Of a stretch of 64,000 nt of DNA, positions 34,859 through 46,548 are shown in pieces; positions within the stretch are counted from its first letter, which is position 1; each line of letters opens with the position of its first letter. A model generated the notes under the pieces. It had not been told where the DNA came from. It saw only the letters and a list, made by a program, of their open reading frames with translations, and did no database searches. The stretch is from Drosophila miranda (Eukaryota; Arthropoda; Insecta; Diptera; Drosophilidae), in the NCBI RefSeq assembly GCF_003369915.1, contig NW_022881614.1, positions 8,019,001-8,083,000 of the forward strand. The letters run 5' to 3'. A program made the translations under genes and the position numbers.

Positions 34859-37800
34859 TTATCTAAGCCAGGGATGCTGCAGACACTCCGCAGCGGTGGC
34901 TCGCTTTGCCGGATCGAACTCTAGCATGGGCTTAAGGAAGGAGGCGAATGATTCCGCCTCGCTGTTCAGCCACTCGTACTTCTCTAGCAGCACATCCATC
35001 AGACCCCAGGGCTTCAGTCCCGTTATGTTGCGGAGCTCCCCGTTCCTGCTGAACGTCTGCTGGGCATAGGTGCCGCGGAACACGATGTGACGGGGTATGG
35101 GGCCGAGCAGCTCTATGATATGGGCCAAGTGATCCTCGTCCCGGGAGTACGTGTCGCCGGAGTGTGGCTCAAAGAGATAGTCTCCCGTGGCCAGCTCGAA
35201 GACCATGCAGGCAGTGCTCCAGATGTCTGCCGATGTGTCGTAGCCCGAGCCCAGGATCACCTCAAGTGATCGATACTGCCGCGTCTGAATGTCCTCCGTG
35301 AAGTGGCGATCGACCCAGCAGGCATTGCCCAGATCGGCAATCTTCACTTGCACGTTGCACTCCTCCAGAGCCGGCTCTCGCTTCGGCCTGTGCTTTGACA
35401 GCGGCGGAGGTGGCGCCGGCGGCACTCCCGGATCGGAATATGGTTCATTGGTGGCCGACGAGGAGTTCGACATTGAGTTGCTTGAGATTTTCGAATTACT
35501 GTTCGAAGTCTGCTTCGAACTGGAGTTGTTGTTGTTCAGCGGCTGATACGATTGCTGCTCTTGCTGCTTCTCCTGTTTAGGTCGAAGCGGCATCTTCTTG
35601 CCGTCTGCCGCGCCATTTGATTGTCCCTTAACTGTGCTATTGCTATTGCTGTTGCTGTTGCTGCTACTGCCGTTGGTGTGGACGCCGCTCTTCCCGGCAT
35701 TGATATTGTCGCCGCTGCTCGTCGAGTTCTCAAATTGCTGCTGAGGCTGCTGAGATTGAGACTGGTTGGATTTGTCTGATCCAGGAAGGGGTAAAGAGAT
35801 GACAATTAATGGGTATCGACAGGGGAACGCGGGATACTTACTCTTGTTCTTTCGCTTCTTCTTCTTTTTGGCTTTCTCAGTATTATCTCCCGGTGCCTGG
35901 TGGCTGATGGCCTCCCCTTCCGGCTCCGTCTCCTGCTTGGGCACCACAGGCTGCTCAACAGCCACATCCTCATCATCACCGTCGTTCTCTTCTGGATCTT
36001 GTTCCAGCTTTACGTCCACGTCTAAGTCCTCCTCTCCATCGGAGATGGCAACATCGCCATTCTGCACCGAATTTGCATTGTGGTTCGCGACACAGTCCGC
36101 CTGGACCTCAGCAGCATTTGCGTCTGCAGCTGACTGCCCGGTCTGCTCGAGATAGTCCCGCTGCTTCTTGAACAGCTCCATGCGCTTCTTCGCCTTCTTC
36201 TTGAGCTTTTTTTTCTTGTTCTTGCTCATCTTGCCGGTGATCTGGGGCTCGCGATACTCCTTGGGCGCCCGACTGACCAGCGACGGGTACATCTTGGAGT
36301 TCATGCAGTACAGCTTGGTGGCCTCAGTGGCCATGGAGCGCACATGCGGCTCGTCCACGCATAGCAGCACGTTCTCAGGCTTGATGTCTGTGTGGATGAT
36401 TTTGCAGCAGGTGTGCAAGTAGTCCAGGCCCTCCAGTATTTGGCGCGTAATGGCCTTTACGTTGGCCAGTGGTATGCCGCGGTAATTGGACTTGCGGATG
36501 AGCTTCAGCAGATTGTCGCCCAGCACTTCAAACACCATGCAAATGTGGGTCCCGTTTACCCCACTAATCTTGAAGTCATCCAGCATCTGCACGGTCTTTT
36601 GGCGGCGCGGATTGGACGGATCCGTCTCGCGCACCGTTCTGAGTATCTTGATCTCATCCTTGGCCGTCTCGGCAAAATGCGGCGCCGACTTTACAACCTT
36701 GATGGCCACGTAGCGCTTCTCCTGCAGATCCCAGCACAGCCAGACGGTAGAGAAGTGGCCCCAGCCCAACTTCCGGATGACATGATAGCGACCTGGGGAG
36801 CGATAATGAAATTAATGCTGTTTGTTCTTCAGGGTTAAAGTTCAAAATGGGCACAACACAACCACTCAGAAAAATGAAATCACAAATATTCGCCTCTGAT
36901 AGCAGCAAATCCATTTTAATCACCCCACTGACACTCCACGACTAAATCGCGAGAGCGAGACTACTCTCCATCGTTTACCCTTGGATTAAATTCAATTAAA
37001 CGCAGTCCTTCAGCAGTCAGCCTACGCCCCTCTGGTTGTGGAACGCACAGACTGTGGGTGGACCTTTAAGGGATTTTGAACGAGCAAAGTCTGTGAAGCA
37101 ATTCTAAAGCCCAGGCCTGGGAGCTGTCAATATAGGGAAACGTTCCATTTGTACTTTTGAGGTTTTTGCAACATCGTGAAGCACGACTGAAAGATGGGCG
37201 GAATGTTTTCACATATAGGCATATGCAACAACATCAGGCGCTCGTTTAGACATTAGATTTTCGTTATCAGGCTCTTTTATCGTAATGTTGTTGAAAGTTT
37301 GACGGGGATTAGGTTTTGTCAGAGCTGCTGGGCAGGCAAATGGATCTGCTGGGGAAAACATGCAGCTGACAGGAGTATCCGGGATGACGACTGGGGGGGG
37401 GCGGCGCTTTCGTTCGGAAGGAAAATGCTGCAGAGTGGATGCATCCGAGAGGATTGTGGGTGGATGTCAAAAACGGTGACAGCCCCTTTTTACTGTCACT
37501 GTTGTTGCCGTTGTCACAACACGAGCTGCCCTGCCCCTCCCACTCAACGGAAAAGCACCCCCTGAAAAGGGCACAGCAAAACGCACGGATAGAATTCGAT
37601 TTATCTGTGGGAAAGCTTTCGCACAGAGACCCATTGGCAACCTGTTGTTGTTGTTAATCGGTTTTTTGGGCGGAGGCCCTGCTCGAAAGGCCAATATGGC
37701 CACCTATCCAGGCATTTAATTGAGCACCCAACTGGGAATGGGTGGCGTTGTGGGTTACCACGGTTGAAGTGACAGGACAGCAGCCCGAAACCCAATTCGT

Positions 37801-38439
37801 GTTCGGATGGGTTTTGGGGAGTGTAGAGTGTAGATTGTGTGGTGTGGGGTGCAAACAGGTGCCAGTCTTACCCTGAAAGAGGTCACCAATGTTGACAGGA
37901 TGGTAGCCACCCTTGCAGTAGTCCTCCTTCAGCTCCTGCTCCTCGTTCTCGCTGTTCAGCTCCGACTCGTACGACTCGTTCGAGGAGCTGCGCGGCGGCT
38001 GCTGCTGCTGCTGCTGCTTTTGCTGTTGCTGCTGATTGTGATTGCTCTTCGACTGTGATTGCATTTGCGATTGCAATTGCGACGGCGGCTGATAGTGGTT
38101 GGAGGTCTCTGGGGTGCTGCCCGACCCGCCGCTTGACGTGGATGTGGCCGTTGCTGTGGCCTTACTAAAGGAGGTGGGGACAGCGGCGGGTGCGATTCCA
38201 ACGCTGCCAGACGGATGCACTTCGGGCTTACTGGGGCTATTATTAGCATTTTCTGGTGCTGCTGCCGTAGCACAGTTTTCAGTCTGGGAATTCTGCTGCT
38301 GTTGCTGTTGCTGCGGTTCCTGTGACGGATTCCCAGCTACCACACCGTTCTGCTTGCCCCGCTTCTTGTTGTTTTTATGACGCTTCTTCTTCGCTTGAAT
38401 GGTCAAAACGCGTCGGTTGACGTCAGCTTTGGCGTTCAT
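34859..38439 (-). CDS. SRPK: SRPK: SR-protein-specific serine/threonine kinase, intact
   Basis: Exons (minus strand): 38439-37872, 36792-35842, 35775-34859. All junctions are GT-AG and in phase; protein about 811 residues. Exon 1 is a Gln/Ser-rich N-terminus ending 'GGYHPVNIGDLFQG'. The kinase follows: 'RKLGWGHFSTVWL' loop, Lys about 221 in 'VAIKVV', 'HTDIKPEN' about 323, a long divergent spacer (Lys-rich, acidic, then Ser/Asn/Gln-rich), then 'IADLGNACW' (DLG in place of DFG, as in the SRPK family) about 653 and C-terminal 'CLQHPWLR'. SRPKs phosphorylate RS-domain splicing factors. The small intron at 35776-35841 is 66 bp with no in-frame stop, so its retention would add 22 residues. Divergent from dup with about 1.2 kb between starts. 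Confidence 0.93.
36793..37871 (-). other. SRPK intron 1
   Basis: About 1.08 kb between donor 'CAGG/GTAAGA' and acceptor 'TCGCTCCCCAG'. It is not interrupted by an ISY or other recognised transposon, in contrast to the surroundings. Confidence 0.8.
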
Positions 38440-39342
38440 GATGTTCTGTCTATTGCTTTTCGCGTATTATTTTTGCTTTTTCCGCCGACTGTGTGGCTGT
38501 GGCAGTAACTGTGTGTGTGTAACAGCTGTTGTGCGGAGTGAAAAGGGAAAGAAGAAGAAACAACGTGCACAGATCTCAATAAGGCAATGTACAATGTTTT
38601 ACGCTTGTATTGTGTTTTTGCTGTATTCGCACGCCTACAACAAAAAAACCGAATCGTCTACTTGCCTCGGGGCTCCCACTTGTTCCAAATTGACACCGCT
38701 GCTGCTGCTTCTGCGTTTGCCGTTTGCCTTTGCTTTGACAACTGGATTTCTGCACGAAAAATCGGGACGAAATTAGCACATTGAACGCTCACGAGAATGT
38801 GGGCATCAGATGCCAACTGCACAGCAAATAGTCTTCACTTCGGCTTAATACTATGAAAGAGTCGATCGCTTACTATTTTGGTATAAAAATATATGTTTTA
38901 TTTCATGGAAAAATCAAACAATCAGTCGTCGACTACTGCTCTGCTGTGTGTTGTGTGTTATCGAAAACAGGGCCTGCCACTTGGTAAACGACGTAACGTA
39001 AGCAGGAACGTCATTATTGCTTAAGGTCTAGCCCTTGCTCACTCACACACTGCGAAAGCCAGCCAGGTGTCTATTGCCGACTCGCTTTCTCCTCTGGCTA
39101 TGGTTAGTACACACTTTATAAGCATTTTTGCGCAGTGATTAGTTTGCCAGCAGCTCGTTTGTTGCCCTGAAAGGTCGATTATGGCCAACTTACATGGTTC
39201 GGTACGCCTTAACATACTAATCCAATAGCACTTCGGATCGCAAACATTGCAAAACGCTCGGAAATGCAGTCAAAAATGTGCAATTCCACGCACACAGCTA
39301 AAAATCCGCAATAGTAGTTTTTACTAAAACAACCCTGCTGCT

Positions 39343-39352
39343 ATCAGCTGTT
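39343..39352. promoter_or_regulatory. E-box core-promoter motif (ATCAGCTGTT)
   Basis: Exact match to AWCAGCTGWT, a Drosophila housekeeping promoter motif often paired with a DRE; the DRE here is 35 bp downstream. About 300 bp upstream of the dup start codon. Confidence 0.55.
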
Positions 39353-39386
39353 TTCTGTTCGGCATCTTGTAATACTTCGTGCGATA

Positions 39387-39394
39387 TATCGATA
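39387..39394. promoter_or_regulatory. DRE (TATCGATA), DREF-type site
   Basis: Perfect DRE palindrome within 'GATATATCGATATATC'. DREF sites are typical of Drosophila replication genes, which fits dup encoding the licensing factor Cdt1. Binding not shown. Confidence 0.65.
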
Positions 39395-39448
39395 TATCGT
39401 ACGCACTTTCTAGCACTGCTCAATCGTCTCTTTCAAACACTGCCCGCG

Positions 39449-39457
39449 TTTTGGCGC
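39449..39457 (+). promoter_or_regulatory. E2F-like site (TTTTGGCGC)
   Basis: Matches the E2F consensus TTTSSCGC. With the DRE it would give S-phase-linked expression, as expected for a licensing factor. It may lie at or just downstream of the transcription start. Confidence 0.5.
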
Positions 39458-39649
39458 AATAATAATTTTTGGAGGGAAATTGCATCTTGAGAAAAGTCGT
39501 GGCCCATTTGTAATTTGAGCAGTGCTGTGGCACGACGATAAAGGACTGATAAAGGAAAAAATAAGTGAAATAAGAAGCAAAGACCGGACGTGCCAAAAGT
39601 GAAATAAGCATACAATTTAAACTGCAACTATAAATCAGACCACAAAGAA

Positions 39650-42593
39650 ATGGCTCAGCCATCGGTAGCAGCATTTTTTACTAATCGCAAACGCGCCGCT
39701 CTCGATGATGCTATCACAATTAAGAATCGGGTAAGTTGGACCAAAAACGTGACCATCACAGTGCCCAAGATTGTTATTGAGTTTGTCTGTGTGTGTTGGT
39801 GCGACTGCATCATCCTGCGGCCATTTTCGAAAATCTTATTTTCATGGAAACTCTTGCCCATTGCAGCGTCTTGTGGAGCCTGCGCAGTCTGCCCAGCCGC
39901 AAAGCCCAGCCCCAGCCAAGGCCCAAGATGCAGATATCGACACCCTCAAGGCGGCGGCCAGCGGGATGCGCACCCGCTCAGGTCGCAGCACCAAGCTGAT
40001 TGTCACCCCTCAAGAGACGGCGACCAAGAAGAAGCCAGCCAAGCTGGAGCCCCATATCAAGCAGCCCAAGCTGGTACAGTACATTCGCAAGGGGACGCTC
40101 TCACCCAGGAAGCAGACGGCCACCAAGATCGACGAGGAGCAACTGCTGCTGCCGGTTAACGAGCAGACGCCAAAAGTGAGCTTCACCATTACTAGCCAAC
40201 AGAATGCGGACAACATGCAACGGGGCATGCGCACGCCCACCAAACAGATCCTCAAGGCGGCCTCGCCCATCAAGCACTGCGACCTGAAACGCCAGCTAAC
40301 CTTCGATGAAGTGAAGAACAAGATCTCGCGCAGCGCCAATATGCAGGAGCTGAAGGCGGTCTTGGCCCGCAAGGCGGCCCTCGAGCAGAAGCGCAAGGAG
40401 CAGGAGGAGCGCAATCGTCGACTCCGCGAGGCCGGCCCCTCCCCATCAAAGGCGAGCCTGTCTGTGCAGCTGAAGGAGTTCGACACCATTGAGCTAGAGG
40501 TGCTGACAAGGTAAGAAGCACAAGAATAGGAGTAATGCAAATTTCCGATGGCACTGCTGCCTTCCACAATAATTTCAAACTGTTTGCTGTGGCCTAGAAT
40601 CGGCGTAAACAGCGCCAGAGTAGAGTACAGCTGGCCAGCGAAAAACCGGGTAACATCAATACCGAACGCCAAAAGCCCAGCCAAATTGTTGCTGTGTCTG
40701 CTGCAATCGAGGTCGCTCTGGGTCGCTCCGAGTCTCTGTTATTCAAGCGTCCAATTGCTGAAATGGCATTTCTCCAGCAGAGTAACTGACGACTTGCTCG
40801 AGCCATCACTATGATACAACATTCTCGTGTACTTGAATTTATGTTGCCCTCAGCATGCATGCATGTGTGCTGTGCTATGTTTACCCTTCGCCAACGTTAC
40901 ATTCCGGCCTGACCTTCCCTCTCGCTTTCCCCTTCGGGGGTTGTTTTCTTCCATGTGTATCCTTTGTTAGGATCGCATGGGAATGTGCGTGCACCTCAGG
41001 TAGCAGGAACCTTTTTCTGTAACGGCTTTCCTGCCCATTCGGGGTGGGTCCAAGTGTATGGCCTAAGTGTGTATAGGAATTGTTTCGAATAGGAACTGAT
41101 GATCGTTTCCCATCCCCTGTCATTGCAGCCCCCTGAAGACCTTCAAGACACCCACCAAACTGCCGCCACCCACACCGGACAAACATGAGCTGATGTCGCC
41201 GCGGCACACGGACGCCTCCAAGCGCCTGCACTTCAGTCCGGCCAAGAATGGGTCGCCTGTCAAGCTGGTGGAAGTGCCGGCCTACAAGCGCTACGCCAGC
41301 CTTGCGGAGACCAGCAAGGCAGGGCAGCTCCCGCTGCCGTACAAGTATCGGTATTTGCTGGACGTCTTCAAGGGCCTGGACTCGGTGGTGGCCATGTTCC
41401 ATAACCGCATGGAGTGCATCACGTTCAAGAAGCTGAAGCCGGCTGTGCAACGAATGCTGCGCAAGAACTTTACCGAGCTGCATCTGGCCCAGATCAAGGC
41501 TGTCTATCCCGAGGCCTTCATCTTTAGTCAAATGAAGATGCGAAACTTTGGCTCGGTATCCAAGGCGGATTACTACCAGCTAATGATCAGCCCCAATGTG
41601 GAGCCGGTACCGGAGGAGGTGCAGGAGCAGACGCAGCCGCATCAGCGCCACAAGAAGATCAACGAAGACGATGTGCTAGCGTCGGCCCAGTCGACGTCCA
41701 TGAATCCACACGTCAAGACGGCGCGTATGCATCGATTCCAGAACCTTCTGCTCGATCGTGTAAAGCAGGCGCACGCCAAGTTCCTTCGCTCACTGGACCC
41801 CCCGATCTTCATTGAGAAGGCGCTAACTCGCTGGCATCCCCAGTTCGAGCTGGAGAACTGTCTAGAGGTGGAGTTGGCTCAACTGCCCCAGCCCCCGAAT
41901 GTGGAGAAGTACTCCACGGCCAAGGACATAATCTCGACGGCTCGCAATCTGTTCAACTGCGCCACGCCTATAGAGAGAGCGATGGTCCGCTACGAGGCCA
42001 AGGTGAAGGCCGACAAGCAAGCTGCTGCTGCTGTATCCAATGTTACTGCCAACTCCAAGCCTCCAGAAGCGGACCCACAACAAAAGACAGCAGCAACAAC
42101 AGAAGGAAAGGAAAAAGGAGTAAATGCAATACCCGAAACGTCTACTGCCACGCCCACGGTGAAAGAGTGCCCTGTCCCAGACGCCACTTCAAATCTGCTC
42201 AAGGGCCTGCCCAAGACGCTGATCGAAAAGATTCGGGCCAAGCAGGCGGCTAAAGCCCTGGAAGCCATGACAAGGCGGCCATCGCAGGACCAGGAGGCAA
42301 CTAAGTACTCGCGCCTGCCGGAACTGGCGCTACATTTACGCAACGTGTTCGTGACGGAGCGCAAGGGGGTGCTCACCCTCGAGGTAATTATCAAGAAGAT
42401 CCAGAACAGTTTCCGGGCCAACCTAACGCCCCAGGAAATTGAGGCGCACCTGAAGCTCCTCGCTAAGGAGCTTCCCGCGTGGGCAGCCTTCCACGAGGTA
42501 CGGAAGACCATGTATGTTAAGGTCGCCAAGGACATGGACATGAACAAGATCATCGAGAAGCTGGAGAGCATCGCGAATGGAAAGAGCACCTGA
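39650..42593 (+). CDS. dup: double parked (Cdt1), DNA replication licensing factor, intact
   Basis: Exons 39650-39730, 39867-40510, 41129-42593, all GT-AG and in phase; about 729 residues, close to the family length in flies. Cdt1 loads MCM2-7 with ORC/Cdc6 at origins and is restrained by geminin and by PCNA-coupled CRL4-Cdt2 destruction. The N-terminus shows a PIP box 'QPSVAAFF' followed by basic residues, split from the rest by intron 1 after codon 27. The middle winged-helix/geminin-binding region begins near 'VPAYKRYASL' and includes 'YRYLLDVFKGLDSVVAMF'; the C-terminal MCM-binding winged helix includes 'SRLPELALHLRNVFVTERKG'. It is the only long multi-exon gene besides SRPK with no lesion seen. 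Tail polyadenylation signal near 42851. Confidence 0.93.
40511..41128 (+). other. dup intron 2
   Basis: 618 bp between 'AAG/GTAAGA' and 'CATTGCAG'. No repeat recognised. Confidence 0.8.
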
Positions 42594-42884
42594 TAACTGG
42601 AACGGAACCCGGTACCGTAACGGATCTTAAGAGTCTCCCCATCATTGACCCTGTGGCCACATCCAGCTATATCTTTAAGTACATGTTTAGCTAGCAAATA
42701 TTGTATTGAAACCAGATTATACCCTACACCTATATATATTGTTACTCTTATATCACACTGACATTTCACACTAAATAATTGACAATTATTTCGCAATCGA
42801 TTCATCACATTATATTACTATTACGATGTTTTTCCATGTTATAATACGTTAATAAATAAATGTTTTTGCTGGATATTTTGCTAA
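42594..42884 (+). other. dup 3' region with polyadenylation signals
   Basis: AT-rich tail after the dup stop. Overlapping AATAAATAAA at 42851-42860 is the likely polyadenylation signal. An ISY starts about 25 bp beyond it. Confidence 0.6.
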
Positions 42885-43984
42885 TTATACCCGATACTCA
42901 AAATGAGTATTGGGGTATATTAGATTTGTGGTAAAAGTGGATGTGTGTCCCGTCCAGAAGGAATCGTTTCCGACCCCATAAAGTATATATATTCTTGATC
43001 AGAATCAATAGCCGATTCGATTGAGCCATGTCTGTCTGTCCGTCTGTCCGTCTGTCCGTCCCCTTCAGCGCCTAGTGCTCAAAGACTATAAGAGCTAGAG
43101 CAACGATGTTTTGTATCCAGACTTCTGTGATATGTCACTGCTACAAAAATATTTCAAAACTTCGCCCCGCCCACTTCCGCCCCCACAAAGGACGAAAATC
43201 TGTGGCATCCACATTTTTAAAGATACGATAAAACCAAAAACTCAGAATCGTAGAGGATGACTATATGTTTTAGAATGTAAGATCTCAGCCAGATCGTATA
43301 ATTATTATAGCCAGAATCAAGAAAATAATTTCATTCTTTCTCGCTCATTCTCTCTCTAACACACAGGTTTCATGGTCGGTTTTGCCAATTGCAAAATATG
43401 AGTTCAAGGATCTCAGAACCTATAAGAGCCAGAGCAACCAAATTTGGTATCCACACTCCTGTGATATCGGACCTTGACCGTTTCGTGTCCAAATTTCGCC
43501 ACCCCCCTTTCCGCCCCCGCAAAGGACGAAAATCTGGGGCATCCACAAATCTCAGAGACTATTAAGGCTAGAGTAACCAAATTTGGTATCCGCACTTCTG
43601 TTAGATCTCACTATAAAACGTATATCTCAGAATTTCGCCCCAACCCCTTCCGCCCGCACAAAGGACGAAAATCTGTTGCATCCACAATATTGCACATTCG
43701 AGAAAACTAAAAACGCAGAATCATAGATAACGACCATATCTATCAGATTGCTGAATCTGGACCAGATCAGATAATTTTTATAGCCAAAAGGAACAAATCA
43801 ATTTGCACTGGCTACGCAGCGCCCGACGTCACGCTCAGACTGATTTTCTGTCTCTCTCGCACGCACTCTTTGTCGTGTCGTTTAATATTAGCAGCGTCTG
43901 CCGGAGGAGAGCCATACTGACTTAGTATTGGGTATAACTGTAGAGTTGCGGTGTCCGCAGCAACTCACAACGTTCCCCCTCGTT
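42885..43984 (+). mobile_element. full-length ISY Helitron between dup and Pms2
   Basis: Complete copy with 5' palindrome, (GTCTGTCC) tract near 43028-43062 and 3' hairpin. It lies about 130 bp upstream of the Pms2 promoter motif, so it may have displaced upstream regulatory DNA. Confidence 0.9.
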
Positions 43985-44066
43985 TAAATCTTAAATTCTC
44001 TACATTCTAATGGGAAGGATTGCACAATTGACATTATATCTACAGTGCACAGTGGTGCCACTATCA

Positions 44067-44076
44067 ATCAGCTGTG
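44067..44076. promoter_or_regulatory. E-box-like core-promoter motif
   Basis: 'ATCAGCTGTG', one mismatch to AWCAGCTGWT, about 45 bp upstream of the Motif 1 site of Pms2. Confidence 0.4.
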
Positions 44077-44111
44077 TATTTTTCTGGAACTAATCGTATA
44101 TAAAGATCATT

Positions 44112-44122
44112 TGGTCACACTA
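44112..44122 (+). promoter_or_regulatory. Motif 1 (M1BP-type) core promoter of Pms2
   Basis: 'TGGTCACACTA' fully matches YGGTCACACTR, the commonest Drosophila TATA-less core-promoter motif, 76 bp upstream of the Pms2 ATG and in the same orientation. Confidence 0.6.
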
Positions 44123-44197
44123 GCCAAAAAAACGCGACAGATTTTATAGGAAATTATATTTGTCTTTTCTATGAACTAAGTCGATAAAAGGGAATAA

Positions 44198-45704
44198 ATG
44201 GCAGAGAAAGAAGAAGGTGTCGAGCTGCCAGCACCCATCACAGCTACATCCGGCCAGATTAAAGCCATTTCCAAGGATATACTGTGCATAAAATATGCTC
44301 TGGCCAGGTACATCTCTCGGATTGGTTTTGTTTGATTTATTGTTTGGTTTCCCCCTTATTAGGTGGTGCTCAGTCTGGCTGTGGCTGTCAAGGAGTTAGT
44401 GGAGAACTCCATCGATGCAGGGGCTACACTGGTGGAGATTAAGATGAAGGATCAGGGACTGCAAGGCGTCGAGGTCAGTGATAATGGCAGCGGCGTGGTG
44501 GAGGCCAATCTGGAGGCAATGAGTAAGTGGTAGCCTCGAGGCAAACCCTAAAGAACCCTCCAACAGCTGCAAAGTATCACACATCGAAAATAAGGGAATT
44601 CGTTGACCTGCTGGGAGTGGAAACGTTTGGATTTCGTGGGGAAGCACTCAGTTCCCTCTGCGCCCTGTCCGACATGGCCATTCAGACGCGCCACCAGTCC
44701 ACCGATGTTGGTGAGTGTTCGTATCCTTAGCGGCACCAACTCTGGACGATTAATGTCATTGGGGAGACAGGTCTCAAAGTGGAGCTCGACCACGATGGCA
44801 AGATCAAGAAGCGCTCGCCTTGTGCCCGCGCTGTAGGCACCACCCTTACCAATCTGTTTAGTACCCTGCCCGTGCGTCGGCGCGACTTTACGCGCAACAT
44901 CAAGAAGGAGTTCGCCAAGATGTGTCAGATCCTGCAGGCCTACTGCCTGGTGACCAAAGGCGTGCGCATCATCTGCAGCAAGGGCGCCAAGACGGTGGTT
45001 CTGCAAACACATGGCGCCCAGGATGTGCTGGCCAACATATCCGCGATATTTGGGGCACGCCAAGTGGCCGACATTGTGCCGCTAAAGTCCCCTTTCGAAA
45101 AGGGCCAACCGAGCGAGGTCGGACTATGGGCTGAGCTAGAGTCCTCCGCGGATGCAGATGACACGACTTGCACACAGTTCAGCGCCGAGGATGTGGAGCG
45201 GCTGAACCAGGCCGACTTCCGACTGGAGGGCTCTATATCCAGCTGTCGCCATGGGGCAGGCCGCTCCAGCAGAGATCGCCAGTTCTTCTTTGTCAACGCC
45301 AGACCCTGCGATCCCAAGAATGTGAGTTTATCATACAGGAAGGGAGTGTTCTCACACTCCGCTTATGCTCTGCTTTTCTCTGAATTTAAAGATAGCCAAA
45401 GTCATCAACGAGACCTACCATCGCTACAACGTCCAGCAGCAGCCTTTCATCTACCTCAACATTATCACGGCCCGCTCCGACGTGGACGTTAACCTAACCC
45501 CCGACAAGCGCCAACTGGTGCTCAACAACGAGAGGATTCTGCTGCTGGCCCTGAATAAGTCTCTGCTGAAGACCTTTGTGCAGACACCATCCACATTCCA
45601 AATGCAGAACACAACCATTGTGAGCATGCTGGAGCCAAGGCCGAAGCCCCAGCCCGAGGATGCTAGCAAGGCCAGCGAGGAGAAGGATGAAGAGGAAGAC
45701 GTTC
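44198..45704 (+). pseudogene. Pms2: Pms2 mismatch-repair gene, 5' part (frameshifted, disrupted)
   Basis: Exons about 44198-44307, 44363-44522, 44567-44710, 44771-45321 and 45392-45704 (cut). The MutL-type N-terminal ATPase is recognisable: '[13 protein letters not shown]' (motif I), 'VSDNGSGV' (motif II), '[10 protein letters not shown]' (motif III), then the transducer domain with 'STLPVRRRDF' and 'VDVNLTPDKRQL'. Pms2 pairs with Mlh1 in mismatch repair. Exon 1 carries an extra 'AT' in 'GATATACTG', which shifts the frame before ATPase motif I. Exon 5 is broken at 45704 by an LTR retrotransposon; the 4-bp duplication GTTC flanks it. The gene is non-functional here. Confidence 0.92.
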
Positions 45705-46548
45705 TGTGATGTACCTATTTCAGGCTGAGGTAAGCTCAGTCCCGTCCAGGGGTCAATCCACAAGAAATTTGTAGAAATGTGATGGAACCTTAAGGGCGGC
45801 GTCAGGGGCGGCCTGTCGTAGAGAGGCGGATCGGGGCTAGAATGGGCGTCGCTCGCCGTGTATACGAAACGACCGTGTGGACTCGGGGCGGGGCGACGTC
45901 GGTGCCTCGGCTAATTGGGGTGAACTTACGCAATCGGGTGTTCTTACTTGGATAATTTGACACTTTATTGTATTTCTTAACGGTTTAAATGAACTTATTT
46001 TTAATTGGGCGCCGATGTCTTCTGGTGAGTTCCGGGTACCGCGTCTGTACTCTGGGCCGGGTCTCTGCGTAAGTCTTGGAACCACGACCGTACTGTGATC
46101 TCTACGTAAGTTTTTGGTACCACGTCCGTGCTCTGAGACGGGTTTCTGCGTAAGTTCTGGTACCACGACCGTACTGTGAGCCGGGTCTCTGCGTAAGTTG
46201 TTCTTTGGTTCTCGTCGCCGTCTTTTTATTGGCCCGTATTGCTGGGTCGGCGGGTTTGACAAATGCACTTCCGCGTCGGGGCGCACTTTGCCGTTCTTGT
46301 TGATCGTTGCAGATTTTTTCGGCGCCGACTTTCCTCCGTCGATGAACCCGGAAAACCGCACTCGGCCGATGGCCTGGCTTGGAGTGGGGGAAAGCTCGTG
46401 TAACCTGATGTCTTTGGTCATCGTTCTAGAGTTGGCGCGTGTTGATCGTTGGTTGCTTGCGGAGGGGGCGCTGATTGTGGGGTGCGGTGCGATGCGCTCA
46501 TTATAGGTCGGTGGACGGATTGTATCGAAACCTTTTAGGTTCGTTACA
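45705..46548 (-). repeat. gypsy LTR, left (3' LTR)
   Basis: 844 bp, begins TGTGATGTACC and ends CGTTACA on the plus strand. It contains about three tandem repeats of about 53 bp with 'GGTACCACG' and 'TCTGCGTAAGT' (46045-46205). It differs from the right LTR by several substitutions and small indels (near 46010-46017 and 46078-46105). Confidence 0.92.

Larger units (their letters stand above)
38440..39649. promoter_or_regulatory. divergent SRPK-dup intergenic region
   Basis: About 1.2 kb holding the 5' UTRs and promoters of SRPK (minus) and dup (plus). The dup-proximal part carries an E-box motif, a DRE and an E2F-like site (listed separately). A 'TATAAAAATA' box lies near 38881. No transposon is recognised here. 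Confidence 0.6.

Noticed and set aside
37981..38040. Trinucleotide tract in SRPK exon 1 as an expansion locus
   Set aside because: Ordinary polyglutamine-coding CAG/CAA mix, common in fly proteins.
46198..46506. 102-codon frame in each gypsy LTR (also 53206-53514)
   Set aside because: Lies within the LTR on the non-coding strand and has no similarity to known proteins.
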